Shown here: one piece after another, positions 36,815 through 46,661 of the stretch
How the letters are laid out: each line of letters opens with the position of its first letter
Numbering within the stretch: the stretch's first letter is position 1
From: an uncultured Siphonobacter sp.
Lineage (GTDB): Bacteria; Bacteroidota; Bacteroidia; Cytophagales; Spirosomataceae
Reading direction: 5' to 3'
NCBI GenBank assembly: GCA_913774715.1
Contig: CAJYHS010000057.1
Coordinates: 1-59,846, forward strand
Length of the DNA stretch: 59,846 bases
Notes under the pieces: generated by a model
Database searches by the model: none
What the model was told of the DNA's origin: nothing
The model's input: only the letters and a program-made list of their open reading frames with translations
Made by a program: the position numbers and the translations under genes

Positions 36815-37516
36815 CTAGGGAATCTCAAGACTAATACCCATAACAAACTGGATGTGTGAAGTTTTTAAATCACTGGCATTAAAACCATCAAGTCCTGGAT
36901 TTTTCATTTGATAGGTTCCAAAACCTTCATTTAATCGAAGAGCCAGCGGAAGAGTTACTTTTCCTAAATTAAATTCTACCCCTACACCTGCCTGTACTCC
37001 AAAACGGTCCTGATAAAATTCGGATTGCATATCCTGCGATACGTTCCCAGTGAATATCAAAAGTGAGTTGCGGTTTTGTTCTAACAGGAATCCAGTCCTG
37101 AATTTTACATAAGGACCTGCTTCAACAAAAGGACGACACCAGCCAGAGGTTAATTTATAACGAACTAATAAAGGGATGATTAATGATTGTTGAGTGAAGC
37201 TTTCTTCTTCAATCCATACCGAAGGATAGAATTCGCGGTAGTATTCAGGAGCAAAAGAATCTGTTCTTTTGAGTTGGGTCCATTGAGGTTGAGCCACTAA
37301 CGAAAACAGATTGTTCGATTTACTGAGCTGGTATTCCAGACTTAATCCCCCTATGAGTCCAGAAACGGAGGTATAGCTTTGCTTGTTCAATACCTTTCCC
37401 TGAATCTGGGTTCCCGCAATTAAGCCTAATTTAAACCGACCGCTACCTGCTGGTGCTTGACTCCAGGTTAATCCAGAAGTCATGATAGATAGGAGAATGA
37501 TGTAAAAGATTCGCAT
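36815..37516 (-). CDS. Outer-membrane beta-barrel protein (PorT-like)
   Basis: A 233-residue protein with a signal peptide (1-19, ending LTWSQ) and a series of alternating beta strands ending in an aromatic-like hydrophobic C terminus (VMGISLEIP), as in small eight-strand barrels of Bacteroidota. Segments such as GLSLEYQLS and GAGVEFNLGKVTLPLALRL are typical of the PorT/OmpW-like class (short parts only quoted). The role is unknown. Transcription is from the minus strand. Confidence 0.75.
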   Translation of the reverse strand: MRIFYIILLSIMTSGLTWSQAPAGSGRFKLGLIAGTQIQGKVLNKQSYTSVSGLIGGLSLEYQLSKSNNLFSLVAQPQWTQLKRTDSFAPEYYREFYPSVWIEEESFTQQSLIIPLLVRYKLTSGWCRPFVEAGPYVKFRTGFLLEQNRNSLLIFTGNVSQDMQSEFYQDRFGVQAGVGVEFNLGKVTLPLALRLNEGFGTYQMKNPGLDGFNASDLKTSHIQFVMGISLEIP

Positions 37517-37730
37517 GGAATAAGGGGATTGCTGGGTTCCTTCCTATGACCCAAAAGCCCGCAATAAAGTTGGAATGAGACGAATCCCAGAATACCTTAT
37601 AACCTTTATCATTACCCGGCTTAGGAAAAACCTGATGCGTATTCGCCCATTTTTGCCATAACTCCTCCGGTTCTTTTACTTGCTCCGGATGATGAGTAGC
37701 CAGATCAAAAGCGTTACATGCAATATTCAT
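37443..37730 (-). CDS. Doubtful small ORF overlapping the barrel gene start
   Basis: An ATG-started frame of 95 codons. The first 70 residues have normal protein-like composition (KEPEELWQKWANTHQVFPK), but the last 24 codons overlap the signal-peptide region of the barrel gene in another frame. It may be a decayed gene or a frameshifted remnant. No family was recognised. Confidence 0.25.
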   Translation of the reverse strand: MNIACNAFDLATHHPEQVKEPEELWQKWANTHQVFPKPGNDKGYKVFWDSSHSNFIAGFWVIGRNPAIPLFHANLLHHSPIYHDFWINLESSTSR

Positions 37731-37819
37731 TAAAAGAAAAAACGCTGACCTCTAATTTTAATCTTGAGCATGTACTTGTTTGGTGATTTTAAGAATTAAT
37801 CAGCTCCTCATTTCAAATG

Positions 37820-38017
37820 TTATATAATTCTATCCTTTATTCTGACCTCTGCGGTATAATAACGCGGCTTGGTTTCAGAAAACGGTTTGATGAAACTGCC
37901 TTTTAGGGATGATTTAGCTGTTCTAAAATTAGTGAGATGCAGTACCTTCCGCGGCTTATCGCTCGCAAGTAATTTGTCTAGGAGGAAGTTACCGACAATT
38001 GTTTTTATTAGAGCCAT
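37820..38017 (-). CDS. Doubtful 65-codon ORF
   Basis: A basic 65-residue frame whose ATG lies inside the terminator stem at 38007-38039. The position argues against a real gene. The 545-bp gap between the barrel and the membrane protein holds nothing else I recognise. Confidence 0.12.
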   Translation of the reverse strand: MALIKTIVGNFLLDKLLASDKPRKVLHLTNFRTAKSSLKGSFIKPFSETKPRYYTAEVRIKDRII

Positions 38018-38039
38018 TGCCTCAGGTAATGGCTCTAAT
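38007..38039. terminator. Terminator hairpin after the membrane protein
   Basis: ATTAGAGCCATT (38007-38018) pairs with AATGGCTCTAAT (38028-38039). A-rich and T-rich flanks occur on both sides; it lies 22 bp after the stop of the gene at 38062 (minus strand). Confidence 0.7.
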
Positions 38040-38061
38040 TACTTTTGATTAATACATGAAA

Positions 38062-38592
38062 TTACAGGAACATGCCAAGTAGTACCAAAAGCCAGAAAAT
38101 AGTACCCATACAGATGAGAACAATTTGGCGTGTATTGAAAGATTGCTTTTCAATAGTAACAAATTCATTGCACTGAAGCTTCGCGTAATTCAGAGCATTG
38201 AAAGGTGGGATAAAGAATACTATACTTAAAAGTGATACGATAAAAAAAGGCCCCGGTAACAAAGAAAATACTTCAAAAAGTAAGGATCCAAGAAAGAGGA
38301 AGAGTGGGTAGAATGGTTGGTCATAGCCTTGTTCTTCCGCAAAATTTTTAATTCTGGTAAACAATGGCCAAAGAAAAAACAGTCCGAAAAGTGCTCTTAA
38401 CGGAGGGGTAATGTCCAGGTCTTGTTTCTGTTTGAAAAAACGCCAGGCTTTGTAGGTCCACCAGAGTTGGTAAAGCCCAAAGGTGATGAAGCTTAAGAAG
38501 ATAAATTTTCCGACGCTGATATTGTACTGTTCTTCTACGGGAGAGGGATAGGGGAAAGGATTGTTTTCTGAGGTACTGGTAGTGGAATTCAT
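38062..38592 (-). CDS. Small multi-helix membrane protein (DUF4234-like)
   Basis: A 176-residue membrane protein with about four or five hydrophobic helices. An early segment (FITFGLYQLWWTYKAWRF) closely resembles the start of DUF4234-type proteins. There is no signal peptide and the function is unknown. It lies alone between a terminator and the divergent flavin monooxygenase. Confidence 0.7.
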   Translation of the reverse strand: MNSTTSTSENNPFPYPSPVEEQYNISVGKFIFLSFITFGLYQLWWTYKAWRFFKQKQDLDITPPLRALFGLFFLWPLFTRIKNFAEEQGYDQPFYPLFLFLGSLLFEVFSLLPGPFFIVSLLSIVFFIPPFNALNYAKLQCNEFVTIEKQSFNTRQIVLICMGTIFWLLVLLGMFL

Positions 38593-38762
38593 GAAGGATA
38601 GGTGCCGTTAATAATGCCATTAAAAGTAAACCTGAAACGGGTAGCATCAAAAAAATAAACCCGGTGCCGCAGAAAAATTCAAAGGAATGAATCATTTCAG
38701 ACTAAATTCCATTCCCTAATTAAATTATCTGTTGATACATATATTATTAAACGTATAGACCT

Positions 38763-39809
38763 ATGGAACTTGGTATTTCAAGTTTTGGTGAAATAAATCC
38801 AGATCAGGTATCAGGCGGTGCGAAGAATGCCCATGTGCGGGTTCAGCAACTGCTGGAAGAGATAAAACTAGCCGATGAAGTGGGACTGGACGTGTTTGCT
38901 TTGGGTGAACACCACCGGCCGGATTACGTCGTTTCGGCTCCAGAAGTGATTTTATCTGCCGCTGCGGCAGTTACCAAAGATATTAAGTTATCGAGTGCCG
39001 TGACCGTCCTAAGTTCGGCAGATCCGGTGCGGGTGTTCCAAAACTTTTCTTCCCTGGATCTGGTCTCGAATGGTCGGGCTGAAATCATGGCGGGCCGCGG
39101 TTCGTTCATTGAGTCATTTCCTCTTTTCGGGTATGATCTCAACGACTATGACGCTCTGTTTTCGGAAAAGCTGGATTTACTTTTACAACTGAACGAAAGC
39201 GAAAAAATAAACTGGCAGGGCCATTTCCGGCCTTCGATTGATAATCGGGGTGTGTATCCGCGGCCCTTACAGGAGAAGTTACCCATTTGGCTGGCGGTAG
39301 GTGGTACACCTGCTTCAGCCGCCCGGGCGGGGGCTTTGAATATTCCCATGACGGTAGCCATCATCGGTGGTACACCTGAACGGTTTGTGCCATTCATTCA
39401 ATTATTCCGGCAATCAGCCGAGAAAGCCGGTCACGATATAGCCAAGTTACCTTTGGCGATTAACTCTCACTTCTATACGTCTGATACCTACGAACAGGCA
39501 ATGAACGAATTCTTCCCACCCTATGAATTAACCATGAACCGGGTAGGCAAGGAGCGGGGCTGGTCGCCCATTGGCCGGGATTACGTGGAGTTTATGCAGA
39601 AAAGCGGGCCGCTGATGGTGGGAAGTCCGCAGCAGATCATTGATAAGATCATGTATTTCTACGAGTTATTCCAGCAAACGCGTTACCTGGCTCAGCTGGT
39701 AGGCGGGCACATGATCCCGCACACGAAAGTGCTTCGGGCCATTGAGTTGTTTGGTACTGAAGTAGCTCCGGTCGTGCGGAAGGAAATGGCTAAGAAACAG
39801 GCAGTTTAA
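38763..39809 (+). CDS. LLM-class flavin-dependent oxidoreductase
   Basis: A 348-residue TIM-barrel flavoenzyme of the bacterial luciferase-like family. The start (ELGISSFGEI), LGEHHRPDY near residue 47 and the GRAEIMAGRGS segment near 112-122 are typical. It probably uses FMN, and FMNH2 would have to come from a separate reductase; the substrate is not known. It is transcribed alone, facing the GT1 gene, with a palindrome in the convergent gap. Confidence 0.88.
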   Translation: MELGISSFGEINPDQVSGGAKNAHVRVQQLLEEIKLADEVGLDVFALGEHHRPDYVVSAPEVILSAAAAVTKDIKLSSAVTVLSSADPVRVFQNFSSLDLVSNGRAEIMAGRGSFIESFPLFGYDLNDYDALFSEKLDLLLQLNESEKINWQGHFRPSIDNRGVYPRPLQEKLPIWLAVGGTPASAARAGALNIPMTVAIIGGTPERFVPFIQLFRQSAEKAGHDIAKLPLAINSHFYTSDTYEQAMNEFFPPYELTMNRVGKERGWSPIGRDYVEFMQKSGPLMVGSPQQIIDKIMYFYELFQQTRYLAQLVGGHMIPHTKVLRAIELFGTEVAPVVRKEMAKKQAV

Positions 39810-39815
39810 TAGGAT

Positions 39816-39850
39816 GAACTTTCCGAAAGTTGTAAACTTTCGGAAAGTTC
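39816..39850. repeat. Perfect 16-bp palindrome in a convergent gap
   Basis: GAACTTTCCGAAAGTT (39816-39831) pairs with AACTTTCGGAAAGTTC (39835-39850) over a 3-nt loop. The core AACTTTCCGAAAG is shared with the palindrome at 30873. Probably the end of both transcripts. Confidence 0.7.
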
Positions 39851-39883
39851 CATAATACTAGTAAAGTATGTATTCAGTAAAAA

Positions 39884-41062
39884 CTAAGCCGAAATCCCTT
39901 TCATCGCTTTCCATTCAGTAATCGCTTCTACGGCCTTGGGATACCCCCCCGCTTCTTTGAAAGACTGGTTGATCTTCTGCATATTTTCCAGATAAGATGG
40001 ATCGTCCGTCACCCGTTTCACAGCTGCGAGTAAACTTTCTGAAGTTAGGGTTTGGGCATCCAGCGAGATGGTTGCTCCCAGCTCTTCAGCACGCTGAGCC
40101 AGTAAGGGTTGGTCGGCACCGAGCGGAATGGCCACAAAAGGAACCATGTGCGAAACCAGATCGCTGATGCTATTCATTCCGGCGTGGGTGATGGCTACAT
40201 CCGTATAGTTCAAAAGTGCGTTTTGCGGTACGTAATCACGGATAATGAAATTGTGCGGAATAGTTAAACCCGAGAGATTAACCTGATGAGCCGCCATCAC
40301 TACTATCGCATCGGTATTGGCAAAAGCTTCAAAAAAAATAGGGTATAAATTCGGGTTGAAACTGCCGAAGACAGTTCCCAGTGAAATATAAATCACGCGT
40401 TTATTATGCAGGCGTTCGAAGGGGAAATCCAAATTTTCTTTGCGATCATATACGGGCGGACCCACAAAGCGATAACTGCCGTCGTAGGTTGCCAAATCGT
40501 CGGGTGAAATAAAATAGGTAGACGTATAGATCAGGTTAAGGTCACTTTTATTGAACAATAGCTGAAGCGGATGATCGGGTAAGGATACGCCGTATTTCTC
40601 GCCAATAGATTTTATGAACTCCGTGTATGAGTTCTGTTTGTTCAGAAGTACCTGTTGTTTTTTCTTGAAAAATGTACGTAGTCCCGCAAAGACGGCCAGT
40701 GAGGAAATGGCTGGAATTCGGAGAATCTGGGAAATGATGCGGGTGAAGGGAAAGGCGGCGGAATGGATCATATAATCAAAGTGAATAGCCTGGTTTTCAG
40801 ATAAAATAGGGTTAATAATAGTTTCGGCAGAACGGAAAATGCTGAAGAAGGGAGATTCGCCTGCATCAGGCTGAGCTTTAAAAATATTGAGATCGGCAGC
40901 GTAGCTTCTGAAGGTTGCTCCGGTCGCTTCGACTTTTTCCCGAAACTCTTCGGAGGAGAAGTAAGTTACGGCCTCGCCGTGTCGGATTAACTCATGTACC
41001 AAACCCAGCGTGGGGTTCATATGCCCATGAGAAGGCATTCCTAAAAAAAGTACTTTTGACAT
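39884..41062 (-). CDS. GT1-family glycosyltransferase (MGT/UGT-like)
   Basis: A 392-residue GT-B glycosyltransferase. The acceptor-domain motif GMPSHGHMNP carries the expected catalytic-type His (about His14), and the donor-domain motif is HAGMNSISDL followed by PFVAIPLGADQP. The ATG at 41062 (MSKVLFLG) is chosen over an in-frame TTG three codons upstream. It likely transfers a nucleotide-activated sugar to a small hydrophobic acceptor. It lies downstream of the proline-rich gene and its terminator. Confidence 0.9.
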   Translation of the reverse strand: MSKVLFLGMPSHGHMNPTLGLVHELIRHGEAVTYFSSEEFREKVEATGATFRSYAADLNIFKAQPDAGESPFFSIFRSAETIINPILSENQAIHFDYMIHSAAFPFTRIISQILRIPAISSLAVFAGLRTFFKKKQQVLLNKQNSYTEFIKSIGEKYGVSLPDHPLQLLFNKSDLNLIYTSTYFISPDDLATYDGSYRFVGPPVYDRKENLDFPFERLHNKRVIYISLGTVFGSFNPNLYPIFFEAFANTDAIVVMAAHQVNLSGLTIPHNFIIRDYVPQNALLNYTDVAITHAGMNSISDLVSHMVPFVAIPLGADQPLLAQRAEELGATISLDAQTLTSESLLAAVKRVTDDPSYLENMQKINQSFKEAGGYPKAVEAITEWKAMKGISA

Positions 41063-41156
41063 CGTCTTCAATGGCGTTAGTAATGATCAGAAACGTACTC
41101 CGATGGTTCGTTTCTGATTGGGAAGACGGGCAATTCTACGGTTTACTTTAATTCCT

Positions 41157-41193
41157 AAAAAAAATCCCGAAAGCTTTACGCCTACGGGATTTT
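41157..41193 (-). terminator. Terminator of the proline-rich gene
   Basis: AAAATCCCG (41161-41169) pairs with CGGGATTTT (41185-41193). The A-run before it becomes a T-run on the minus strand. It lies 14 bp after the stop of the gene at 41207. Confidence 0.75.
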
Positions 41194-41206
41194 GACTCAA
41201 GAGTAA

Positions 41207-41716
41207 TTATTTATTCGACTGTTCAAATTCTTTAATAACCCGATCTACCATTTTCCGCTTTTCAGACTCGCTCTTTCCTTCCGTATTCATGGATTGCTGA
41301 ACCACTTTTCGCTTTCCTTTTTCTACGCGTTCTACCTTAACCGTCATACTTTTACCATCTTCATCAACCGTTAAAGAGGCGTCTTGAGGGATCTTGTAGT
41401 TGAGTGTAGGTGGAGGGGGTGGCGGCAGGGATGGTCCCGATGGTGGGACTGGCGGTGTCGGAGGCGTAGGGGTTGTTGGCGGTTTGGGGGCATCCAGCCC
41501 AATGGAATGATAGGCATCGGCTACCAGCTGATCACGCTCAGCCTTACTGAGATTAGTGACTTCATACGTATGCTGAAACTCGACCGTTTTACCTTCTACT
41601 TTGCCTTGAATATCAATGCTTAGTTTTTTCCCATCATCGTGAATGGATGAGTGAATGCGTTGCTGAGCCAGAGCCGGAACGCTCAGCAAACTTGCGAATA
41701 GGATTAGCTTTTTCAT
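41207..41716 (-). CDS. Secreted proline-rich protein, unknown function
   Basis: A 169-residue protein with a signal peptide (1-18, SVPALAQ). Residues about 76-105 form a proline-rich stretch (TPTPPTPPVPP, then LPPPPPPTL) between two similar charged halves that both contain DDGK/DEDGK followed by a strand and a polar helix, so the ends may be a duplicated small domain. It starts 29 bp after the P7 stop on the same strand and may be part of the permease transcript. No family was recognised. Confidence 0.7.
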   Translation of the reverse strand: MKKLILFASLLSVPALAQQRIHSSIHDDGKKLSIDIQGKVEGKTVEFQHTYEVTNLSKAERDQLVADAYHSIGLDAPKPPTTPTPPTPPVPPSGPSLPPPPPPTLNYKIPQDASLTVDEDGKSMTVKVERVEKGKRKVVQQSMNTEGKSESEKRKMVDRVIKEFEQSNK

Positions 41717-41745
41717 GGAGTACTAAAGTATTGGAGTTGAAGTAC

Positions 41746-44142
41746 TTATTCGGAACGGAGCGATTTAACCGGATTGGCCAGAGCCGTTCGAATGGTGTTG
41801 AAACTGATCGTTGCTAAGGCAATGGCCGTGGTAACTAAAGCCGCTACTGCAAAGACCTGCCAGCTAATGTCAATGCGATAGGCAAAGTTTTCAAGCCAGA
41901 GATTCGTGGCATACCAGGCTGCCGGAATGGCAATGATAAAAGCGACCAGCACCAGCGTCAGGAAGTGCTGCGATAGTAGCTGAGAGAGTTGAAGTACTGA
42001 AGCTCCCAAGACTTTCCGGATACCGATTTCCTTGGTGCGTTGTTGCATGGAAAGACTCGCCAGACCAAACAGTCCGATGCACGAGATGAAGATGGTCAGT
42101 GCGGCTCCAAAGGTGATGATCTGCTTCCATTTGGCTTCTTCCTCGTAGTTTTTATAGTTCAACTGATCCATGAAATCATATTGAAAGGGCCGGTACGGAT
42201 TGAGTTTTCGGTAGGTTGTTTCGATAGATGCCAAGGCCTGCGGTACTTGATCGGGCTGAATGCGAATGAGAAATCTGCCAAAGGGTAAATCAGGATTCGT
42301 ACTGAATAACATCGGGCCAATTTTTGCTTTCAGCGAACCATAGTGATAATCCTTCACAACGCCGACAATGGTTAATTGGGTATCATTACCGTTCAGAAAA
42401 TCCACCGTTTTACCAATGGCTGAGCCTTTCCAGCCCGCTTTCTTTATAAAGGCTTCGTTCACGATAACCGACTGGGTAGAATCGGCAGGAAAAGCAGGTG
42501 AAAAATTCCGTCCTTCTACCAGCGGAATCTGCATGGTGGATAGAAAATGCTCGTCAATGTGTCGATAAGCTACATCCAGATCTACTCCATTGGCTTTCGA
42601 GATCGTTACCCATTCCCCATCCATGATCGGAGCCACGTGCGTAACTCCGGGAGCGTGACTGAATTCATTCGTAAATGTTTTCTGCCGGAGAGCCGTCGGA
42701 CTATCTTCCTTATGACTCCAGCCCACGGTAAGTGAGAGCAGGTTTTTATCATTATAACCCAGGTCTTTGTGAGTCAGGTAATTGAATTGAGAATAAATGA
42801 ATAGGGTAGTGATAATGAGGAAAGTGGCTAGCGAAAACTGCAAGACAACCAGTCCTTTCGCCATGAAATTATTACCTGAAAGTCGAAAGCGATTATTCAG
42901 CGTTTTGAGCGGATCAAAGCCGGATAATACCAGAGCTGGATAAAAGCCAGCGGCAAAACCGGTGATGATAAATAGGGCGATAATTCCAAGAACCAGCTTG
43001 TAATCAAAAAGGTAGCTCAGACTTAGCTGTTTATTTGCTAGTTCATTGAAAAAAGGTAAACTGGCTTCGGCCATAATAATGGCGATGACAAAGGCCAGAA
43101 AACACAGCAGAAAAGATTCGCCCAGAAACTGACGGATCAGCTGTGATCGTTGCCCACCGACTACTTTCCGAATGCCAATTTCCTTGCGACGACGTAAGGA
43201 TTGAGCTACCGTCAGATTTACAAAATTGATGCAGGCAATGATCAGAACGAAAGCCGCGATTCCCAGCAAAATGTAAGAATAGATGGGGTTACCGGCCCGA
43301 GGCGTATATTCCGTTCCGGTATCCAGGTGCATGGCCATGAAGGGCTGTAAACTCCAGTGAAAATTATCTCTGAAGCCGTGTTTTCTTGCTTCGTCGCGTT
43401 CTTTCTGGGAGTAACGCAAATAGACTTGATTCAACTTTTTTTCTACGGCCTGAAGGTTGGCCGAAGGGTGTAGTAAGAAGTACGTAGGATAGGATAACCA
43501 TAGCCAGCCGTCATCTTTTTCATGAACTTCCTGGTAGATAAAAGGAAGCAGAATTTTGAACTGAATCGTTGAGTTTTGCGGGGCATTTTTAGCAACGCCC
43601 GTTACCACAAACGTTTCGAATTTGTTATTGATTTCGAACTCCAGCTTCTTTCCCAAAGCCTGTGTCGTGCCGAAGTATTTTTGAGCCGTTTCTTCCGTTA
43701 ATACCAGCGAATGCAGGTCAGAAAGAACCGTTTTGGGGTTACCTTGCAGCAAGGGAAAAGAAAAGAGGGAAAAGAAGTTTTTATCGGCCCATGAGGCTTT
43801 TTCGTTGAAAGTTTCACTGCCTGAACGTACGATAAAGTTACGTTCCTGAACGCGTGAAAAATCCTGAATTTCAGGAACGTTAGCCTTTAGAAGGGGACCC
43901 TGAACCATAGCTGCAATCCCCAACTTCTTAGTATTCCCATTATTTTCCTGAATAGTGCAGGTAATGCGATACAACTGATCTTTCTTCGCCTGAAAGGCAT
44001 CGAAAGAAACCTCGTCTTTGGTATACAGAATAATAAGCATACAACAAGCCAGACCAATGCTCAGACCAGCAATGTTGATGATCGAAAAAACCTTACTCCG
44101 AATGAGATTTCGCAGGGCAATTTTGAAGTAATTGAGTAACAT
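41746..44142 (-). CDS. Two-module FtsX/MacB-type permease (P7)
   Basis: A 798-residue permease, 24 bp after P8 on the same strand, the tightest spacing of any pair here. The first core reads CINFVNLTVAQSLRRRKEIGIRK (short: INFVNLTVAQ) and the second SCIGLFGLASLSMQQRTKEIG. The tail is NPVKSLRSE, with Arg in place of Lys. It has no own enhancer-like site and probably depends on the promoter before P8. Confidence 0.9.
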   Translation of the reverse strand: MLLNYFKIALRNLIRSKVFSIINIAGLSIGLACCMLIILYTKDEVSFDAFQAKKDQLYRITCTIQENNGNTKKLGIAAMVQGPLLKANVPEIQDFSRVQERNFIVRSGSETFNEKASWADKNFFSLFSFPLLQGNPKTVLSDLHSLVLTEETAQKYFGTTQALGKKLEFEINNKFETFVVTGVAKNAPQNSTIQFKILLPFIYQEVHEKDDGWLWLSYPTYFLLHPSANLQAVEKKLNQVYLRYSQKERDEARKHGFRDNFHWSLQPFMAMHLDTGTEYTPRAGNPIYSYILLGIAAFVLIIACINFVNLTVAQSLRRRKEIGIRKVVGGQRSQLIRQFLGESFLLCFLAFVIAIIMAEASLPFFNELANKQLSLSYLFDYKLVLGIIALFIITGFAAGFYPALVLSGFDPLKTLNNRFRLSGNNFMAKGLVVLQFSLATFLIITTLFIYSQFNYLTHKDLGYNDKNLLSLTVGWSHKEDSPTALRQKTFTNEFSHAPGVTHVAPIMDGEWVTISKANGVDLDVAYRHIDEHFLSTMQIPLVEGRNFSPAFPADSTQSVIVNEAFIKKAGWKGSAIGKTVDFLNGNDTQLTIVGVVKDYHYGSLKAKIGPMLFSTNPDLPFGRFLIRIQPDQVPQALASIETTYRKLNPYRPFQYDFMDQLNYKNYEEEAKWKQIITFGAALTIFISCIGLFGLASLSMQQRTKEIGIRKVLGASVLQLSQLLSQHFLTLVLVAFIIAIPAAWYATNLWLENFAYRIDISWQVFAVAALVTTAIALATISFNTIRTALANPVKSLRSE

Positions 44143-44166
44143 GGCAGAGGAAGGGCTAATTCTGTT

Positions 44167-46560
44167 TTACTCACTTTTCAAACTCCGCACCGGATCGGCC
44201 TGAGCCGCCCGAATGGCTTGATAACTAACGGTGATGAGCGTTACTGTCAAAGCAATGAACCCAGCCGAAGCGAACACGATCCAGCCAATTTCAATACGAA
44301 TGGTATATTTCTGAAGCCACTGATTCATGTAATAATAAGCCAGCGGCGAGGCGATCAGGAATGAAATAACCACGAGTACAATGAAGTCTTTGGATAATAA
44401 TCCCCAGAGATTCGTGACACTGGCCCCCAAAACTTTACGCACGCCAATTTCCTTGCGACGCTGTTCGGCCATGAAAGAAGCCAGTCCGAAAAGACCCAGG
44501 CAGGAGATGAAAATGGCCAGTCCGCCGAAGGTGAAAGCCAGGGTTCCTAACTGTTGCTCGGCCTGAAAACGACGCTCAAAATCCGTATCCATGAAATGAT
44601 GGTCAAAGGGTACATCGCGACCGTATTTCTGGTAAATAGTCTGGATTTTTTCAAGACTCGCTGAAGCCGCCTGATTGCCTTTGAGACGAACGACCATTGT
44701 AGACATATTTCCGCCCTGAACAGTCAGATTAATAAACATTGGATCGGTCACTTCGTAAGGCGAACCGTAAGCGAAGTTTTTCACCACTCCCACGACCGTA
44801 AAGCGTTCGTAGTAAGGACTATCAGCCTCACCCCGAGTGATGGTCTCTCCAATTGGATTTTTAAATCCCAGCGTTTTGACGGCAGATTCATTGATGATCA
44901 CCGCCCGTGAAGTATCTCCGGGAAAGGCCGGGGAGAAATCCCGACCGGCCACGAGTTGTACGCCCGTTGTTTTCAGAAAGTCGTAACTCACCCGCATGAA
45001 TTCAAAGACCTGATTGGCCTGTTCCGGGCGGCGACCCCGCCAGTTGAAACCCCAGCCATTGCTACCGTCTGAACCACCGGGAACGGAACTGGTACAATAG
45101 ACATTTTCGGCGACTCCGGTAGACATGATTTCATTCCGAAGCGTCTGCCAGTGGTTGGCGGCATCACCTTCCATCGAGAAGTACATTAGATTTTCCTGAT
45201 CGTAACCCAACGGCTGGTTTTTTGCGAATTGCACCTGCTGATACACCAGAATCGTAGAAATAATGAGGGCGATGGAAAACGAAAACTGAAGAATAACGAG
45301 CACCTTACGGGGAAGGGAAGCCGAACGCCCCACTTGCATAGTTCCTTTCAGCACGGTAACCGGATTGAAAGCAGACAGGTAAAAAGCAGGGTAACTTCCT
45401 GCCAATATACCCGTGATGATTACAATGGCCAGGGCGGCAGTCCAATAAAGTGGTTGCGTCAAGTCGAGATCTAACTGCTTTTCCACCAGATTATTAAACC
45501 AGGGTAAGCTTAACTCAACCAGACCAATCGCCACGAGAAAACCGAAGAAAGCCAGTAATAAAGATTCGCCAAGAAACTGACTGATTAACCCACTTCGCAT
45601 CGCTCCTGAAGTTTTGCGGATGCCTACTTCGCGGGCTCGTTTTTCGCTGCGAGCGGTGCTCAAATTCATGAAGTTGATGCAGGCAATCAGTAACACAAAA
45701 CCAGCAATAATGCTGAATAACTGCACATTTTCGATGCGACCGCCCACGGGAACGCCGTTTTCGAAGCGACCGTACAGGCGTGATTTAGTAAGGGGATACA
45801 GAAAAATGGCTCCGTTACTATCTTTCTTTTCCTGAGTGGTATAAATATTTTTGATTTTGGCATTAACTGCCGCCAGATCAGCTTTGGGGTCGAGTTCTAC
45901 GTAAATCTGAAAGTTATTCGCACTCCAGCCGTAAAAGGCCCAGCCAATGCTGTCGAGAAACTTCATTGGAACCAAAGCTTCAAACGCAAAACGTGAATGC
46001 TTAGGATAGTCTTTCAGAACTGCAGATACCTTCAGGTCGTACTTGCCATAATACCGAATGACTTTATTAATTGGGTCTTCATCTCCAAATAAAGCTTTAG
46101 CCGTTGATTCCGTAAGAATAATGGATTTCGGATCTTTAAAAGCAGTCTTTAAGGAACCCTTCGCAGCTTCAAAAGAGAAAATATTTAGAAAATCAGGCTC
46201 TACGCCCATGACCTGCTTTTTCAACGCTTTATCCTGATACGCCAGAGCAATGGGCGATTCCCAATCGGTCATGGTAACCCGCTTGATTTCAGGAATATTT
46301 TTTCGGAGGTAATCGCCCAGTAACCCGCCCTGGCTGGAAGAGGTCCAGGTTTTAGTTTCGGATTCTTTAAAATTCCGCATCACACGGTAGACCCAATCTT
46401 TCTTTTCGTGAAAGGTATCATAACTGAATTCATCCAGTACCCACAGCATGATCATAATACTGGCGGCCATGCCTACGGCCAGACCCATGATATTAATGAA
46501 GCTGTAGCCGGGGTTTTTGATCAGATTCCGAAGGGCGATTTTTAGGTAATTCTGGAGCAT
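44167..46560 (-). CDS. Two-module FtsX/MacB-type permease (P8)
   Basis: A 797-residue permease, first gene of the P8-P7 unit. The first core reads CINFMNLSTARSEKRAREVGIRK (short: STARSEKRAREV), placing it near P2 and P4; module 2 has LPRKVLVILQF. The tail DPVRSLKSE has a Lys-to-Arg change. Upstream are the -24/-12-like element and the double palindrome at 46662. Confidence 0.9.
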   Translation of the reverse strand: MLQNYLKIALRNLIKNPGYSFINIMGLAVGMAASIMIMLWVLDEFSYDTFHEKKDWVYRVMRNFKESETKTWTSSSQGGLLGDYLRKNIPEIKRVTMTDWESPIALAYQDKALKKQVMGVEPDFLNIFSFEAAKGSLKTAFKDPKSIILTESTAKALFGDEDPINKVIRYYGKYDLKVSAVLKDYPKHSRFAFEALVPMKFLDSIGWAFYGWSANNFQIYVELDPKADLAAVNAKIKNIYTTQEKKDSNGAIFLYPLTKSRLYGRFENGVPVGGRIENVQLFSIIAGFVLLIACINFMNLSTARSEKRAREVGIRKTSGAMRSGLISQFLGESLLLAFFGFLVAIGLVELSLPWFNNLVEKQLDLDLTQPLYWTAALAIVIITGILAGSYPAFYLSAFNPVTVLKGTMQVGRSASLPRKVLVILQFSFSIALIISTILVYQQVQFAKNQPLGYDQENLMYFSMEGDAANHWQTLRNEIMSTGVAENVYCTSSVPGGSDGSNGWGFNWRGRRPEQANQVFEFMRVSYDFLKTTGVQLVAGRDFSPAFPGDTSRAVIINESAVKTLGFKNPIGETITRGEADSPYYERFTVVGVVKNFAYGSPYEVTDPMFINLTVQGGNMSTMVVRLKGNQAASASLEKIQTIYQKYGRDVPFDHHFMDTDFERRFQAEQQLGTLAFTFGGLAIFISCLGLFGLASFMAEQRRKEIGVRKVLGASVTNLWGLLSKDFIVLVVISFLIASPLAYYYMNQWLQKYTIRIEIGWIVFASAGFIALTVTLITVSYQAIRAAQADPVRSLKSE

Positions 46561-46591
46561 AACAGGATAGCGAAAGTAATGAGGCTAAGAT

Positions 46592-46607
46592 TTAGAAAGT
46601 TATGCCA
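46592..46607 (-). promoter_or_regulatory. Sigma-54-like promoter, permease unit 3
   Basis: On the minus strand it reads TGGCAT-AACTT-TCTAA. The -24 half is perfect for TGGCAY; the -12 half has TA at the GC position. The ATG of P8 is 31 bp beyond it. Confidence 0.5.
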
Positions 46608-46661
46608 AATGAAGGCTGATTATATAATGGTCTGATAGTGAATGTTTTGTGTAAATGGTAA

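Noticed and set aside
38348-38695. 115-codon minus-strand frame starting with a hydrophobic segment
   Set aside because: Two thirds of it overlap the DUF4234-like gene in another frame, and its C-terminal half is of shadow-type composition.
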